Both the position numbers and the translations under genes were made by a program. Positions 41,441-50,975 of a stretch of DNA of 64,000 nt are shown here, in pieces; position 1 is the stretch's first letter; each line of letters opens with the position of its first letter. The notes beneath the pieces are model-generated. The model had not been told where the DNA came from, made no database searches, and saw only the letters and a list, made by a program, of their open reading frames with translations. The stretch is from UBA1858 sp045105615 (lineage in GTDB: Bacteria; Pseudomonadota; Gammaproteobacteria; UBA4575), in the NCBI GenBank assembly GCA_045105615.1, contig JBGCDS010000010.1, forward strand, positions 44,016-108,015, in the 5' to 3' direction.

Positions 41441-41788
41441 TTAACCAAGCTTTTCTTTAATTCTTGCCGCTCTACCGGTCAGGCCACGCAAATAATATAA
41501 CTTTGCACGTCTAACATCACCACGACGCTTAACTTCAACAGAAGCAATTAGTGGACTGTGTGTCTGGAAAACTCTCTCGACGCCTTCTCCGTGTGAAATT
41601 TTACGTACTGTGAATGCAGAGTTTAGCCCACGATTTCTTTTCGCGATGACAACACCTTCAAAAGCCTGAAGACGTTCACGGTCACCCTCTTTTACTCTCA
41701 CTTGTACAACAATTGTGTCGCCAGCGGAAAACTCAGGGAAATCTGATTTAATTTGTTCTGCTTCTAATTGACTAATTATATTGCTCAT
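41441..41788 (-). CDS. rplS: 50S ribosomal protein L19
   Basis: A 115-aa ribosomal protein, normal size, that sits at the 30S-50S interface. The sequence contains FSAGDTIVVQVRVKEGDRER, FEGVVIAKRNRGLNSAFTVR and the C-terminal RRAKLYYLRGLTGRAARIKE. It is 4 bp after trmD and ends the rpsP-rimM-trmD-rplS operon. Confidence 0.99.
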   Translation of the reverse strand: MSNIISQLEAEQIKSDFPEFSAGDTIVVQVRVKEGDRERLQAFEGVVIAKRNRGLNSAFTVRKISHGEGVERVFQTHSPLIASVEVKRRGDVRRAKLYYLRGLTGRAARIKEKLG

Positions 41789-41792
41789 TTAT

Positions 41793-42545
41793 TTATCTCT
41801 CGTTTTTCGCTTTCACTTCAACTAAATATTCATTCAGTAGCTGCTGTTCTTGATCACTCAAGTTTTTCAGCTCAATCATGTCGGGGCGTCTTAAGTAAGT
41901 GCGTCCCAACGCTTGTTTTAATCTCCAACTAGCAATCTTTTTGTGATCACCACTTAGCAATTCTTTTGGCACTTCACGACCATCAATTATTTCAGGCCTT
42001 GAGTAATGAGGGCAATCTAATAAATCACTCTCAAATGATTCTTGTTCAGCGGATTGAACATCCCCAAGCGCACCTGGAAGTGTTCGCACCATGGCATCAA
42101 TCAGCACCATCGCGGCAAGCTCTCCACCGCTGATGACATAGTCGCCGATAGACCACTCTTCATCTACGTAGGTATCGATAAAACGCTCATCAATCCCTTC
42201 GTATCGTCCACATAACAAAATCAAATTTGGACATTGGCTTAGATTGCGCACTGCGGCTTGATCTAGCTTCTGCCCCTGCGGACTTAAATACACAACTTTT
42301 GCATTATCACTAGACTTTGATTTCACGTGGTCTAGTGTTTTGGTCAATGGTGCATACTGCATCACCATGCCAGGACCACCCCCGTAAGGACGATCATCTA
42401 CTCGATTATTCGCATCATCTGAGAAATCTCGAGGATTGGTTAATTCTAAATCAACTAGCTTTGCCCTCAATGCCCTCCCCACTACTCCGTGGTCTTGCAT
42501 GGTTGCGACTAGTTCTGGGAACAATGTGATGACATCAATTCGCAT
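41793..42545 (-). CDS. trmD: tRNA (guanine-N1-)-methyltransferase TrmD
   Basis: SPOUT methyltransferase forming m1G37 in tRNAs to prevent frameshifting. Landmarks are the start MRIDVITLFPELV, PYGGGPGMVMQYAPL, LLCGRYEGIDERFIDTYVDE, and ISGGELAAMVLIDAM near the knot. The length of 250 aa is usual. It sits between rimM and rplS, which is the conserved order. Confidence 0.99.
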   Translation of the reverse strand: MRIDVITLFPELVATMQDHGVVGRALRAKLVDLELTNPRDFSDDANNRVDDRPYGGGPGMVMQYAPLTKTLDHVKSKSSDNAKVVYLSPQGQKLDQAAVRNLSQCPNLILLCGRYEGIDERFIDTYVDEEWSIGDYVISGGELAAMVLIDAMVRTLPGALGDVQSAEQESFESDLLDCPHYSRPEIIDGREVPKELLSGDHKKIASWRLKQALGRTYLRRPDMIELKNLSDQEQQLLNEYLVEVKAKNER

Positions 42546-42588
42546 GTCCTTGCCCCTTTTATTTCAGCGCACTATTAGGACTGACTGA

Positions 42589-43098
42589 TTAAAAATCAGG
42601 ATCCCAATCGACTATCATGCACTTTTGTTCTAAATCGATGGACTTTATGACCTGTCCTTGGATGTATGGAATTAAATGCTCGGTCTTACTCCTATCTCGC
42701 ACTATCATGACATCATTGGCCCCAGTTTCGATAAGATCTTTTATCGAGCCTAATGGCTTTTTTTCGGTATCTATCACATTTAATCCAATGAGTTGATACC
42801 AATAGTATTCATTTTTGGGTAATGGGCTTAATTGATCTCCCGCTATCCAAATTTTACGATCTAGCAGCTCTAACGCTGCATCTCGGTCATTAATACCCTC
42901 AAGCTTAACAACCACGCCGCCTTTTTGTGCGCGACCTTCCTCAACTTGTACTGGTTGATCAAAATCATCTCCCAGATACCAGTGTTGATAGTCAATTATT
43001 TTAATTCGAGGTCGCGTGTAAGAATAAACTTTGACCCAACCTTTGACACCAAACAGACCATTTATTAGGCCTAATAAAACTTTTTCTTCTTGTTTCAA
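42589..43098 (-). CDS. rimM: 16S rRNA-processing protein RimM
   Basis: Assembly factor that binds S19 in the 30S head. The PRC-barrel C-domain is visible (YWYQLIGLNVIDTEKKPLGS, then ETGANDVMIV). The N-domain starts LGLINGLFGVKGWVKVYSYT. The length is 169 aa. It lies between rpsP (40 bp upstream) and trmD (43 bp downstream). Confidence 0.97.
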   Translation of the reverse strand: MKQEEKVLLGLINGLFGVKGWVKVYSYTRPRIKIIDYQHWYLGDDFDQPVQVEEGRAQKGGVVVKLEGINDRDAALELLDRKIWIAGDQLSPLPKNEYYWYQLIGLNVIDTEKKPLGSIKDLIETGANDVMIVRDRSKTEHLIPYIQGQVIKSIDLEQKCMIVDWDPDF

Positions 43099-43138
43099 GC
43101 GTGAGACAACCTATGGCTCATGCCGAATACCCAGCAAC

Positions 43139-43390
43139 TTAATTAGCCGCTGAGTCTACACCTTTCAATAGTGTTTCAACACGATCTGATGGCTTAGCGC
43201 CTACGCCCTGCCAATAGCTAACGCGCTCCATATCAACGTGCAATCGGACTTCTTGCCCAGTTGCTCGTGGATTAAAATAACCTAATCTCTCAATATAGCC
43301 GCTATCTCTGCGTCTACGCGAGTCAGTCACTACGATGTGGTAGAAAGGACGCTTCTTAGCGCCGCCTCGAGCTAATCTTATACTAACCAT
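43139..43390 (-). CDS. rpsP: 30S ribosomal protein S16
   Basis: An 83-aa protein starting MVSIRLARGGAKKRPFYHIV, with the conserved RDSGYIERLGYFNPR region and KPSDRVETLLKG near the end. It is the first gene of the rpsP-rimM-trmD-rplS operon. ffh lies about 110 bp upstream on the same strand. Confidence 0.99.
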   Translation of the reverse strand: MVSIRLARGGAKKRPFYHIVVTDSRRRRDSGYIERLGYFNPRATGQEVRLHVDMERVSYWQGVGAKPSDRVETLLKGVDSAAN

Positions 43391-43502
43391 ATTATTTGCT
43401 TATTCTCAGCTGTGTTTAACGAACCGCATCCTATTGCGGCGAACCGCGCATTGTACGGAATCTACAGGAAATTTAAAGCTAAAATTCAACCTATTACCCT
43501 AC

Positions 43503-44864
43503 CTACATCGGCATATTAGGCGGCATTTTACCCTGCATAGCGCGCATCATATTTTTCATCCCACCTTTCTTGGAGATTTTTTTCATCATTTTGCGCATTT
43601 GTGTGTATTGTTTAAGCAATCGATTGACATCCTGGACTTGCATTCCTGATCCCGCTGCAATCCGTTGTTTACGCGTGGCTTTGATAATATCCGGAAAGCG
43701 GCGCTCTTTTTTCGTCATCGAATCAATCATCGCCACCATATGAACGACTGATTTATCGCTAGCCTGGGATCTCATCGCTTCAGAAATATTGCCAGCACCT
43801 GGAAGTTTATCAATCAGACTATTCATCCCTCCCATATTTTGCATCTGTACTAACTGAGAGCGTAAGTCATTAAGACTAAATCCCTTACCACTTTTAAGTT
43901 TTTTAGCTAATCGGCCAGCTTCATCATGGTCAACTTTTTGCTGAGCTTCCTCTACCAAGGAAACTACATCCCCCATACCCAAAATTCTTGAGGCAACACG
44001 GTCCGGATGAAACGGCTCCAGGCCATCGACTTTCTCACCAGTACCTAAAAATTTAATCGGTTTGCCAGTAATCTCTCTGACAGATAAGGCGGCACCACCG
44101 CGCGCATCACCATCTGTTTTAGTCAGAATGACCCCAGTGAGAGGCAAGGCATCATTAAATGCCTGTGCAGACAAAGCAGCATCTTGACCACTCATGCTAT
44201 CGACAACAAACAATGTTTCCACCGGATTAATCGCTGCGTGTAATGAAGTAATTTCATCCATCATTTCACTATCAACGTGCAAACGACCCGCTGTATCAAC
44301 AAATAAAATATCAACGTGATTAGCTTCTGCATAACCAATCGCATTTTTAGCAATGGTTAGCGGTGCTTGATCAACATCACTTGGAAAAAAGTGAACGCCA
44401 ACTTGGCCAGCAAGTGTTTCTAACTGTTTTATCGCCGCGGGACGATATACGTCGCAACTAACTACACTAATTTTTTTCTTTTCTGTTTCAGCTAAACGCT
44501 TCGCCAATTTGGCTATGGTAGTAGTTTTACCTGCACCTTGAAGGCCAGCGACTAGTACGATAGCTGGCGGCTGAGCATTAAGTTGTAAGCCTTCGTTGGC
44601 ATCGCCCATCAGATGCACTAATTCATCTTGTACAACTTTTACAAATGCCTGACCCGGAGTGATGTTCTGAATGACTTCTTTACCAACTGCCGAGGTGCGT
44701 ACGCGCTCTATAAATGACTTTATAACGGGTAACGCTACATCTGCCTCAAGTAAAGCCATGCGGACTTCACGCAGGGATTCTTGGATGTTTTCTTCAGTTA
44801 ATCGCGCTTGGCCGCGTAACTTCCCGACCGTATCGGAAAGGCGTTTGGTTAAATTATCAAACAT
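43503..44864 (-). CDS. ffh: Signal recognition particle protein Ffh
   Basis: SRP54-type GTPase that binds 4.5S RNA and signal sequences of nascent membrane proteins. The N-domain is followed by the G-domain with GLQGAGKTTTIAKLAK (P-loop), DTAGRL and TKTDGDARGG. The C-terminal M-domain (about 300-453) is rich in methionine and ends QGKMPPNMPM. The length is 453 aa. It partners FtsY, whose gene is not in the window. Confidence 0.99.
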   Translation of the reverse strand: MFDNLTKRLSDTVGKLRGQARLTEENIQESLREVRMALLEADVALPVIKSFIERVRTSAVGKEVIQNITPGQAFVKVVQDELVHLMGDANEGLQLNAQPPAIVLVAGLQGAGKTTTIAKLAKRLAETEKKKISVVSCDVYRPAAIKQLETLAGQVGVHFFPSDVDQAPLTIAKNAIGYAEANHVDILFVDTAGRLHVDSEMMDEITSLHAAINPVETLFVVDSMSGQDAALSAQAFNDALPLTGVILTKTDGDARGGAALSVREITGKPIKFLGTGEKVDGLEPFHPDRVASRILGMGDVVSLVEEAQQKVDHDEAGRLAKKLKSGKGFSLNDLRSQLVQMQNMGGMNSLIDKLPGAGNISEAMRSQASDKSVVHMVAMIDSMTKKERRFPDIIKATRKQRIAAGSGMQVQDVNRLLKQYTQMRKMMKKISKKGGMKNMMRAMQGKMPPNMPM

Positions 44865-44984
44865 GTGTACTCGCTTATGAGGATATCAATTTATGCCTAT
44901 AGTCTAACGGCATACGAATAAACGATCTATTGAAAACTAACTAAACCTGATATGACTTTGCTTTACTTAGAGATAGAATCGACT

Positions 44985-45752
44985 TTAGAGGAAAAGAATA
45001 TCACCACTACAGATAGATCTTATGTTTCGTTGCGGCATAGCAGCACGCAATTCCTGCATGATTTTGTCTTCTTCGCCTGGCTGCAGATGAGACACGCATA
45101 CCTGCGGTTGATGGGATAACGCTGTTAACTCTTTAGCTAACGAAGTTGGAGAGAAATGCTTGGCTTGATTGGCAATTTCTGATCTCTCATCAGCAAATGC
45201 GCACTCAACAATCAATAAATCAACTTTATTCTGTTGATTAAGTGCTTGCCATAATTTAGGCGCCGAGGCGGTATCACCACTAAAAGCAAAGCTACTACTA
45301 ATATCCTGCACCAAATACCCTACTGCTGGCACGGTATGCTCAACTTCAATCATTGTGAACGTTTTATCATCAATAACAGTATTTTGCTCAGGCTGCATGG
45401 GCACAAAGCGAACAACTGGTTTTTCTTCACTAGGTAGAGAGAAAAAATTTGGCCAAATTTTCCAATTAAAAATATGATCCATTAATACCCGGTATGTTTC
45501 TTCCTGGCAGTACACAGTTAATGGTTCATCCAATAGCTCTTCATAGATGGTATCTATAAGCAACGGCAATCCAGCCACATGATCTAGATGACTATGAGTA
45601 ATAAACACATGTTTAATCTGAAATAGCTCCTCAAGAGGCAAATCACCGACACCTGTGCCACAGTCTAGTAACGTGCTGGCATCCACGCGCAACGCAGTCG
45701 TGCGCAAACCGCTACCTATTCCACCACTACAACCCAAAACATTTATTTTCAT
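44985..45752 (-). CDS. Metallo-beta-lactamase-fold hydrolase, cyclic-nucleotide-phosphodiesterase-like
   Basis: A 255-aa protein with the metal-binding motif THSHLDHVAGLP (HxHxDH, residues about 53-58), an Asp in FSGDTASAPKLW and a late His in QVCVSHLQPGEED. The N-terminus MKINVLGCSGGIGSGLRTTA resembles class II cyclic-nucleotide phosphodiesterases and RNase Z-like enzymes. cAMP or cGMP hydrolysis is the leading option, but the substrate is not proven. It is on the minus strand and divergent from the CcsA-like gene. Confidence 0.8.
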   Translation of the reverse strand: MKINVLGCSGGIGSGLRTTALRVDASTLLDCGTGVGDLPLEELFQIKHVFITHSHLDHVAGLPLLIDTIYEELLDEPLTVYCQEETYRVLMDHIFNWKIWPNFFSLPSEEKPVVRFVPMQPEQNTVIDDKTFTMIEVEHTVPAVGYLVQDISSSFAFSGDTASAPKLWQALNQQNKVDLLIVECAFADERSEIANQAKHFSPTSLAKELTALSHQPQVCVSHLQPGEEDKIMQELRAAMPQRNIRSICSGDILFL

Positions 45753-45935
45753 AGGGCTATTATAATATTATTTAATCATCATTTTAATCCACGCCGATGC
45801 TATCACTGGCAATTTGTCCGAAATGTCTAATACATCGCAATGTACTGAATTCGTTCAGATAATTCACCTAAACATGCTATCCACCTATAATTCGATTGAC
45901 ATCATACGTATACAAGGCTTATTACTACCCTAATA

Positions 45936-46724
45936 ATGATTGGAATCATCTCAGCAATATTCTGCACCATTACCTTTGGCGCAATTTGGCATCACATGCA
46001 GGCTCGTACTAGCGGCAACGACTCTGCTCGCATCAAATTTCTAGCTCCCTGGACAGTAGCTGTAGTAACAATGGCCATTACTGCTGGCTCGCAGTTATTT
46101 GCCGATTCAGGCCTTAACTTCTATTTTTACACCGCCTTATTTATCGCGGCATTTACCATCTGTTCAATACTATATTTAGTTAGTTTATTTAAACAAGTAG
46201 AACACCTAGGGTTAATTGTGTTACCTGTCACCTTAGCCTGCATTGTATTAAATATATTATTCTTAAAAGAAGGCACACAGGCCAGTCTAAGCCTAGGAAT
46301 ACAGGCACACATCATTACTTCGATTATTGCGTTTAGCATCTTGGGCCTTGCCGCTGTTCAGGCAATTTTACTCTTCTTTCAAGACCGGACGCTTAGAAGT
46401 CATACGAATACAGGGATTTTACGCGCGCTGCCTTCACTGCATGAAAACGAAACTTTATTATTTCAAACCATCAGCTTAGGTGTTGTCATCCTAACGATTA
46501 CATTAGCATCAGGCTTCATTTACCTTGAAGATATATTTGCACAGCATTTAGCACACAAGACCTTACTATCATCTTTAGCCTGGCTAGTATTCGTCATTCT
46601 TCTTTGGGGAAGAATGCAATTTGGCTGGCGCGGCACTACTGCTATTCGCTGGTCGTTATCAGGATTCACATTTCTCATTCTTGCTTATTTTGGCAGCAAG
46701 TTCGTCTTAGAATTAGTCCTTTAA
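45936..46724 (+). CDS. CcsA/YpjD-like cytochrome c assembly family membrane protein
   Basis: A 262-aa protein with about eight membrane segments. The CcsA-like signature appears in HIITSIIAFSILGLAAVQAI and the C-terminal ...RMQFGWRGTTAIRWSLSGF. In E. coli the homologue is YpjD, encoded next to ffh, and the same neighbourhood is seen here. Haem handling is suggested by the family; a direct role is not proven. It precedes the CorC-type gene by 91 bp. Confidence 0.85.
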   Translation: MIGIISAIFCTITFGAIWHHMQARTSGNDSARIKFLAPWTVAVVTMAITAGSQLFADSGLNFYFYTALFIAAFTICSILYLVSLFKQVEHLGLIVLPVTLACIVLNILFLKEGTQASLSLGIQAHIITSIIAFSILGLAAVQAILLFFQDRTLRSHTNTGILRALPSLHENETLLFQTISLGVVILTITLASGFIYLEDIFAQHLAHKTLLSSLAWLVFVILLWGRMQFGWRGTTAIRWSLSGFTFLILAYFGSKFVLELVL

Positions 46725-46747
46725 ATAAGCAAATCACCCTTCCACCC

Positions 46748-46776
46748 TTGACAACCCTCGCGTAGTTTCCGTAAAA
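46748..46776 (+). promoter_or_regulatory. Putative promoter of the CorC-like gene
   Basis: A perfect -35 box TTGACA (46748-46753) is followed 17 bp later by a weak -10 candidate GTAAAA (46771-46776). TTCCG-TAAAA-CGGAA (46768-46782) is a short inverted repeat over the -10 region. Confidence 0.4.
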
Positions 46777-46815
46777 CGGAACTGTGTTTGACTACCTGGA
46801 GGAGCTAACAAGCTC

Positions 46816-48087
46816 TTGGACGATTATTCGATAAGTACTCTATTTATAGTTCTTGGAGTACTGTTATTTCTTTCTGCGTTTTTCTCTGGCTCAGAAACTG
46901 CCTTAATGGCACTAAACCGTTACCGCTTACGCCATCTAGCTAACAAAGGTCACCGTGGTGCACGCCTTGCGCAAAACCTTCTTGAAAAACCAGACCGCTT
47001 AATTGGTCTGATTTTACTCGGCAATAATATTGTTAACTTACTTGCATCACCGCTAGCCGCGTATATCGGCTATCGCCTGTATGGCGATGTAGGCGTATTT
47101 TCCGCCACCATATTATTCATTGTCGCAGTGTTAATATTTGCAGAAGTAACCCCTAAAACATTAGCTGCAATGCACCCAGAAAAGTTTGCATTTCCAGCTT
47201 CATATATTTACACACCATTGCAGTATGTTACCTACCCGATAGTTTTATTAATTAATGGCATAGCAAATACTCTGCTCAAGTTATGTGGTGTCAGCCTACA
47301 AGATGCAGGACTAAGCTCACTCAGCCGAGACGAACTACGCACAGTTGTTCAAGAAGCCGGAGGGTTAATTCCTCGAACCCACCAAAACATGCTGATTGGT
47401 ATTTTAGATTTAGAATCCATCACCGTTGAAGACATAATGATTCCACGCAACGAAGTACTAGGCGTAGACATTGATACTGACTGGGAAGACATTCGCTCGC
47501 AAATCGCCAATGCATCTTTTACCCGCATGCCTGTTTATCATGAAAATCTTGACAACATAATTGGCTTTTTACATTTGCGAAAAATATTTTCTCGCATTGT
47601 AGAAAATGAAATTTCCTTAGAAGAGCTCAAACAAAATGTTAGAGAACCATACTTTATTCCAGAAGGCACCAGCCTAAATAGACAACTACTTAATTTTCAA
47701 AGAGAAAAAAGACGTATTGGTTTAGTTGTCGATGAGTACGGTGATATTCAAGGCTTAGTCACACTAGAAGATTTACTTGAAGAGATCGTTGGTGAATTCA
47801 CTAATGACCCTGCCACACTAACGACCGACATTCACCCACAAGAAGATGGCAGCTATGTTATCGACGGTAGCGCTCATGTTCGCGATGTGAATAAAGCATT
47901 ACAGTGGAAATTACATGATGACGGCCCACGTACAATTAACGGCCTAGTGCTTGAGCATTTGGAAACCATTCCCGAAACAGGCACCTCTGTTTTGATTGAT
48001 GGACATCCTATTGAAATAGTTCGCATGCTAAATAACTCTGTACGTACAGTACGCATTCAACCTAAAGTAACGCCAGATACCGAATAA
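46816..48087 (+). CDS. CNNM/CorB-type transporter with CBS and CorC domains
   Basis: A 423-aa protein of the YfjD/CorB (HlyC/CorC) family, implicated in magnesium or cobalt homeostasis. An N-terminal DUF21/CNNM membrane domain (about residues 1-180, with SGSETALMALNRYRLRHLA) precedes a CBS pair (about 200-330, DIMIPRNEV and VVDEYGDIQGLVTLEDLLEE) and a C-terminal CorC_HlyC domain (about 345-418). The start is TTG; a GGAGGAG ribosome-binding site lies about 11 bp upstream, with a GAGCT-AACA-AGCTC hairpin in between. Confidence 0.9.
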   Translation: MDDYSISTLFIVLGVLLFLSAFFSGSETALMALNRYRLRHLANKGHRGARLAQNLLEKPDRLIGLILLGNNIVNLLASPLAAYIGYRLYGDVGVFSATILFIVAVLIFAEVTPKTLAAMHPEKFAFPASYIYTPLQYVTYPIVLLINGIANTLLKLCGVSLQDAGLSSLSRDELRTVVQEAGGLIPRTHQNMLIGILDLESITVEDIMIPRNEVLGVDIDTDWEDIRSQIANASFTRMPVYHENLDNIIGFLHLRKIFSRIVENEISLEELKQNVREPYFIPEGTSLNRQLLNFQREKRRIGLVVDEYGDIQGLVTLEDLLEEIVGEFTNDPATLTTDIHPQEDGSYVIDGSAHVRDVNKALQWKLHDDGPRTINGLVLEHLETIPETGTSVLIDGHPIEIVRMLNNSVRTVRIQPKVTPDTE

Positions 48088-48161
48088 TTTATCGGTCTGA
48101 AAATTGATTTTTTGCGTACATAAAGACACACTCTATACACTTTTCTAACAGTAGCAACTCA

Positions 48162-49526
48162 ATGAGTAAAGCAACACAATATCAATGTGATGCATGTGGG
48201 CATGCGTTCAACAAATGGAGCGGGCAGTGCCCAGAATGTAACGCATGGAATACACTGGAAGAAACTCGCAGTATTCAGACTGGCGGCAAAGTCAGATCGA
48301 TAGCCCCCAAAGCTAGCAGCAGAGTCATTCCTCTCGCAGATGTTGACACAATTACTGACCCTAGAATTCAGACCAATCTTGGCGAATTAGACCGTGTACT
48401 TGGCGGCGGTATTGTTCATGGTTCCGTTGTGTTAGTTGGCGGCAGCCCGGGTATAGGCAAATCGACTCTGCTGATACAGATGCTAGCTTCATTAGAACAG
48501 TATCAAACGCTATACATTAGCGGCGAAGAATCTGCACAACAAATATCTTTACGTGCAGAACGCTTGTCGTTAAACAAAGACAATATACGCTTACTCAGTA
48601 GCGTCTCTTTAGAGGAAGTATTGTCAACACTTCAAGCTACCAAACCCAAGCTAGTAATTGTAGATTCAATTCAAACACTAGCCAGCGAACAACTCAATTC
48701 TGCGGCAGGTTCAGTCTCGCAGGTAAGAGAGTGCGCAGGCCAGTTAGTCCAATTTGCTAAAAACTCTAACACTACATTATTTGTTGTAGGTCATGTCACA
48801 AAAGAAGGCACACTGGCCGGGCCACGCGTACTTGAACATATGGTCGATACCGTTTTGTACTTTGAAGGCGACAGCAGCGATCGTTTCCGCTTATTACGCG
48901 CTACTAAAAACCGCTTTGGTGCAGTTAATGAGTTAGGCGTTTTCGTAATGCAGGAGACGGGCTTGAAGGGAGTAAAAAACCCATCTGCATTATTTTTATC
49001 CCACCACCAGTCACCTGCCGCAGGCAGTGTTGTCATGGTAACGCGCGAAGGTACACGCCCATTAATGGTAGAGGTGCAGTCATTAGTCGATGACAATCCT
49101 TCTAACAACCCTCGCCGACTAGCCCAGGGTATTGAGCAAAATAGGCTATCTATGCTGTTAGCTGTGATGAATCGGCATGGCGGTATTTCTCTACATAATG
49201 AAGATGTGTTCATTAACGTGGTTGGCGGTGTTCGTGTTCAAGAACCCGCGGTAGATTTACCTATCTTATTAGCAACATTATCTAGTTTTCGTGATTTTAT
49301 TTTGCCACGAGAGTTGGTGGTGTTTGGTGAGGTTGGCTTAGCAGGTGAAATACGGCCTGTACCTAACGGACAAGAACGTTTACGCGAAGCTTCTAAACAT
49401 GGATTCAAACATGCAATCATCCCTACGGCGAACGCCCCCAAAGAAGACGTTGAAGGACTGGAAATTATATCCGTCTCAAGATTATCTGAAGCGATTGATT
49501 GGGTGTTAAATAACTATGTCCGCTAA
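48162..49526 (+). CDS. radA: DNA repair protein RadA
   Basis: RecA-like ATPase that promotes branch migration in recombination. It has the N-terminal zinc finger (CDACGHAFNKWSGQCPEC), Walker A GGSPGIGKST, the RadA-specific KNRFGAVNELGVF motif (about residue 246) and a C-terminal Lon-like domain. The length is 454 aa. fdhD begins within its last codons (11-bp overlap). Confidence 0.98.
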   Translation: MSKATQYQCDACGHAFNKWSGQCPECNAWNTLEETRSIQTGGKVRSIAPKASSRVIPLADVDTITDPRIQTNLGELDRVLGGGIVHGSVVLVGGSPGIGKSTLLIQMLASLEQYQTLYISGEESAQQISLRAERLSLNKDNIRLLSSVSLEEVLSTLQATKPKLVIVDSIQTLASEQLNSAAGSVSQVRECAGQLVQFAKNSNTTLFVVGHVTKEGTLAGPRVLEHMVDTVLYFEGDSSDRFRLLRATKNRFGAVNELGVFVMQETGLKGVKNPSALFLSHHQSPAAGSVVMVTREGTRPLMVEVQSLVDDNPSNNPRRLAQGIEQNRLSMLLAVMNRHGGISLHNEDVFINVVGGVRVQEPAVDLPILLATLSSFRDFILPRELVVFGEVGLAGEIRPVPNGQERLREASKHGFKHAIIPTANAPKEDVEGLEIISVSRLSEAIDWVLNNYVR

Positions 49527-50352
49527 ACCCACCTTATCAAACTCAGGCCTTGCCCCCACTCATGCAGTGGTTGCGGTAAACCAATTTGGTGAGCAGCGCG
49601 ATGTAAGAGTTTCGGGAGAGTCACCTCTAACACTCAAAGTAGATGACAAAGAGGTTGTTACCTTAATGACCCTAGGTACACATCCAGAGCTACTTGCTCT
49701 AGGCTATTTACGCAATCAAAGACTCATTGAAAATATTACTGATATTGAATCGGTCGACGTAGATTGGGACAAAGAAAGCGTACATGTCACCACCAGATCT
49801 GGTCATGGCATTAGTAATTGGCAAGAAAAGTTAAGCAAACGCACTGTCACAACAGGCTGCGGGCAGGGTACGGTGTTTAGTTGCACTCTCGACAAGTTAT
49901 ACAATAAGAAATTACCCCAGGTACAGATTAAACAATCACTGCTATACGAGCTACTTAAATCAATCACAGGTTACAACGAAATCTACAAACAAGCTGGTGC
50001 TGTACATGGCTGCGCTTTATGCCAAGGCACCGAGATTTTAAACTTCGTTGAAGATGTCGGCCGACACAATGCGGCGGATGCTATTTCAGGAAGCATGTGG
50101 CTAGACGGCACTAGCGGTGAAGATAAAATTTTTTATACAACAGGAAGACTCACGTCAGAAATCGTGATGAAAGTAACCCACATGGGTATACCAATTTTAT
50201 TATCACGTTCAGGCGTAACCCACATGGGATTAGAATTGGCTAGAGATTTAGGCGTGACAATGATTGCGCGCGCAAAGGGCAAGGCATTTTTAGTTTATAA
50301 CGGCAGCGAAAATATCACCTACGATAACAAGCCAGACAAACCAACAGGCTAA
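49516..50352 (+). CDS. fdhD: Formate dehydrogenase sulfurtransferase FdhD
   Basis: Transfers sulfur from IscS to the molybdenum cofactor of formate dehydrogenases. The conserved CxxC is in AVHGCALCQGTEI (about residues 166-169), and ...FVEDVGRHNAADAISG and YTTGRLTSEIVMKV follow. The length is 278 aa. It overlaps radA by 11 bp and thus probably shares its transcript. No formate dehydrogenase is encoded in the window; iscS, its sulfur source in E. coli, is at 12041. Confidence 0.96.
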   Translation: MSAKPTLSNSGLAPTHAVVAVNQFGEQRDVRVSGESPLTLKVDDKEVVTLMTLGTHPELLALGYLRNQRLIENITDIESVDVDWDKESVHVTTRSGHGISNWQEKLSKRTVTTGCGQGTVFSCTLDKLYNKKLPQVQIKQSLLYELLKSITGYNEIYKQAGAVHGCALCQGTEILNFVEDVGRHNAADAISGSMWLDGTSGEDKIFYTTGRLTSEIVMKVTHMGIPILLSRSGVTHMGLELARDLGVTMIARAKGKAFLVYNGSENITYDNKPDKPTG

Positions 50353-50367
50353 ATTTCCCACTACGAT

Positions 50368-50955
50368 CTAATCAAGATCTTCCGCTAAAGATGTACGCAT
50401 CGCATCAGACACAGCATCAACAGTCACAGTGTATTTATCATGCTCAATCCCAGCACTAATTGCAGCACCCGCTTTTACCGCCTTAGCCATCTCAGCAGTT
50501 AACTCAAAACGCGCAAAGTGAACAGACGATGTTTTATCTTCTGTTTCGCGTTCTAAATCCTCATTACAAATTGGATGGACTTTATCAAAACCATCCACGG
50601 CAACCCACACAGCTTTCTCTACACCAATCAATTCACTTAAACGCTGACGGCGAATTTCTTCATCATCATACTCAAGCATAAAGGTGGCCTTCCAATTATT
50701 GCCATCAGGAATTAGGGGGTTATAAGCATCAAGTTCTTCTTGTATTCCTTCAGCCTCAAATACTTTTTCAGCACGCAGCATTTCTTGCACTTGATAATGC
50801 ATCAAAGTGCGGTCTTCAAAATGTAGCGTGGCATGTTCACCCAAGCGTAATACTCGATTCTTTTTATGCTCAATCATTTTTGCACGAAACTCTGCACGTA
50901 TCACAGAATATTCTTCTAACGAATAAAGATCATGTTTAGTTAACTTTTGCATCAT
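50368..50955 (-). CDS. DUF3501 family protein
   Basis: A 195-aa protein recognised as DUF3501 by MQKLTKHDLYSLEEYSVIRA, LGEHATLHFEDRTLMHYQVQ and LIPDGNNWKATFMLEYDDEE. The function is unknown. It is the third gene of a rubrerythrin/Fe-S protein/DUF3501 unit, spaced 20 bp from the Fe-S gene. The same trio occurs in several betaproteobacteria and sulfur oxidisers, so the proteins probably act together. Confidence 0.88.
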   Translation of the reverse strand: MMQKLTKHDLYSLEEYSVIRAEFRAKMIEHKKNRVLRLGEHATLHFEDRTLMHYQVQEMLRAEKVFEAEGIQEELDAYNPLIPDGNNWKATFMLEYDDEEIRRQRLSELIGVEKAVWVAVDGFDKVHPICNEDLERETEDKTSSVHFARFELTAEMAKAVKAGAAISAGIEHDKYTVTVDAVSDAMRTSLAEDLD

Positions 50956-50975
50956 CTGTTCTTCTTTCTATAGTC

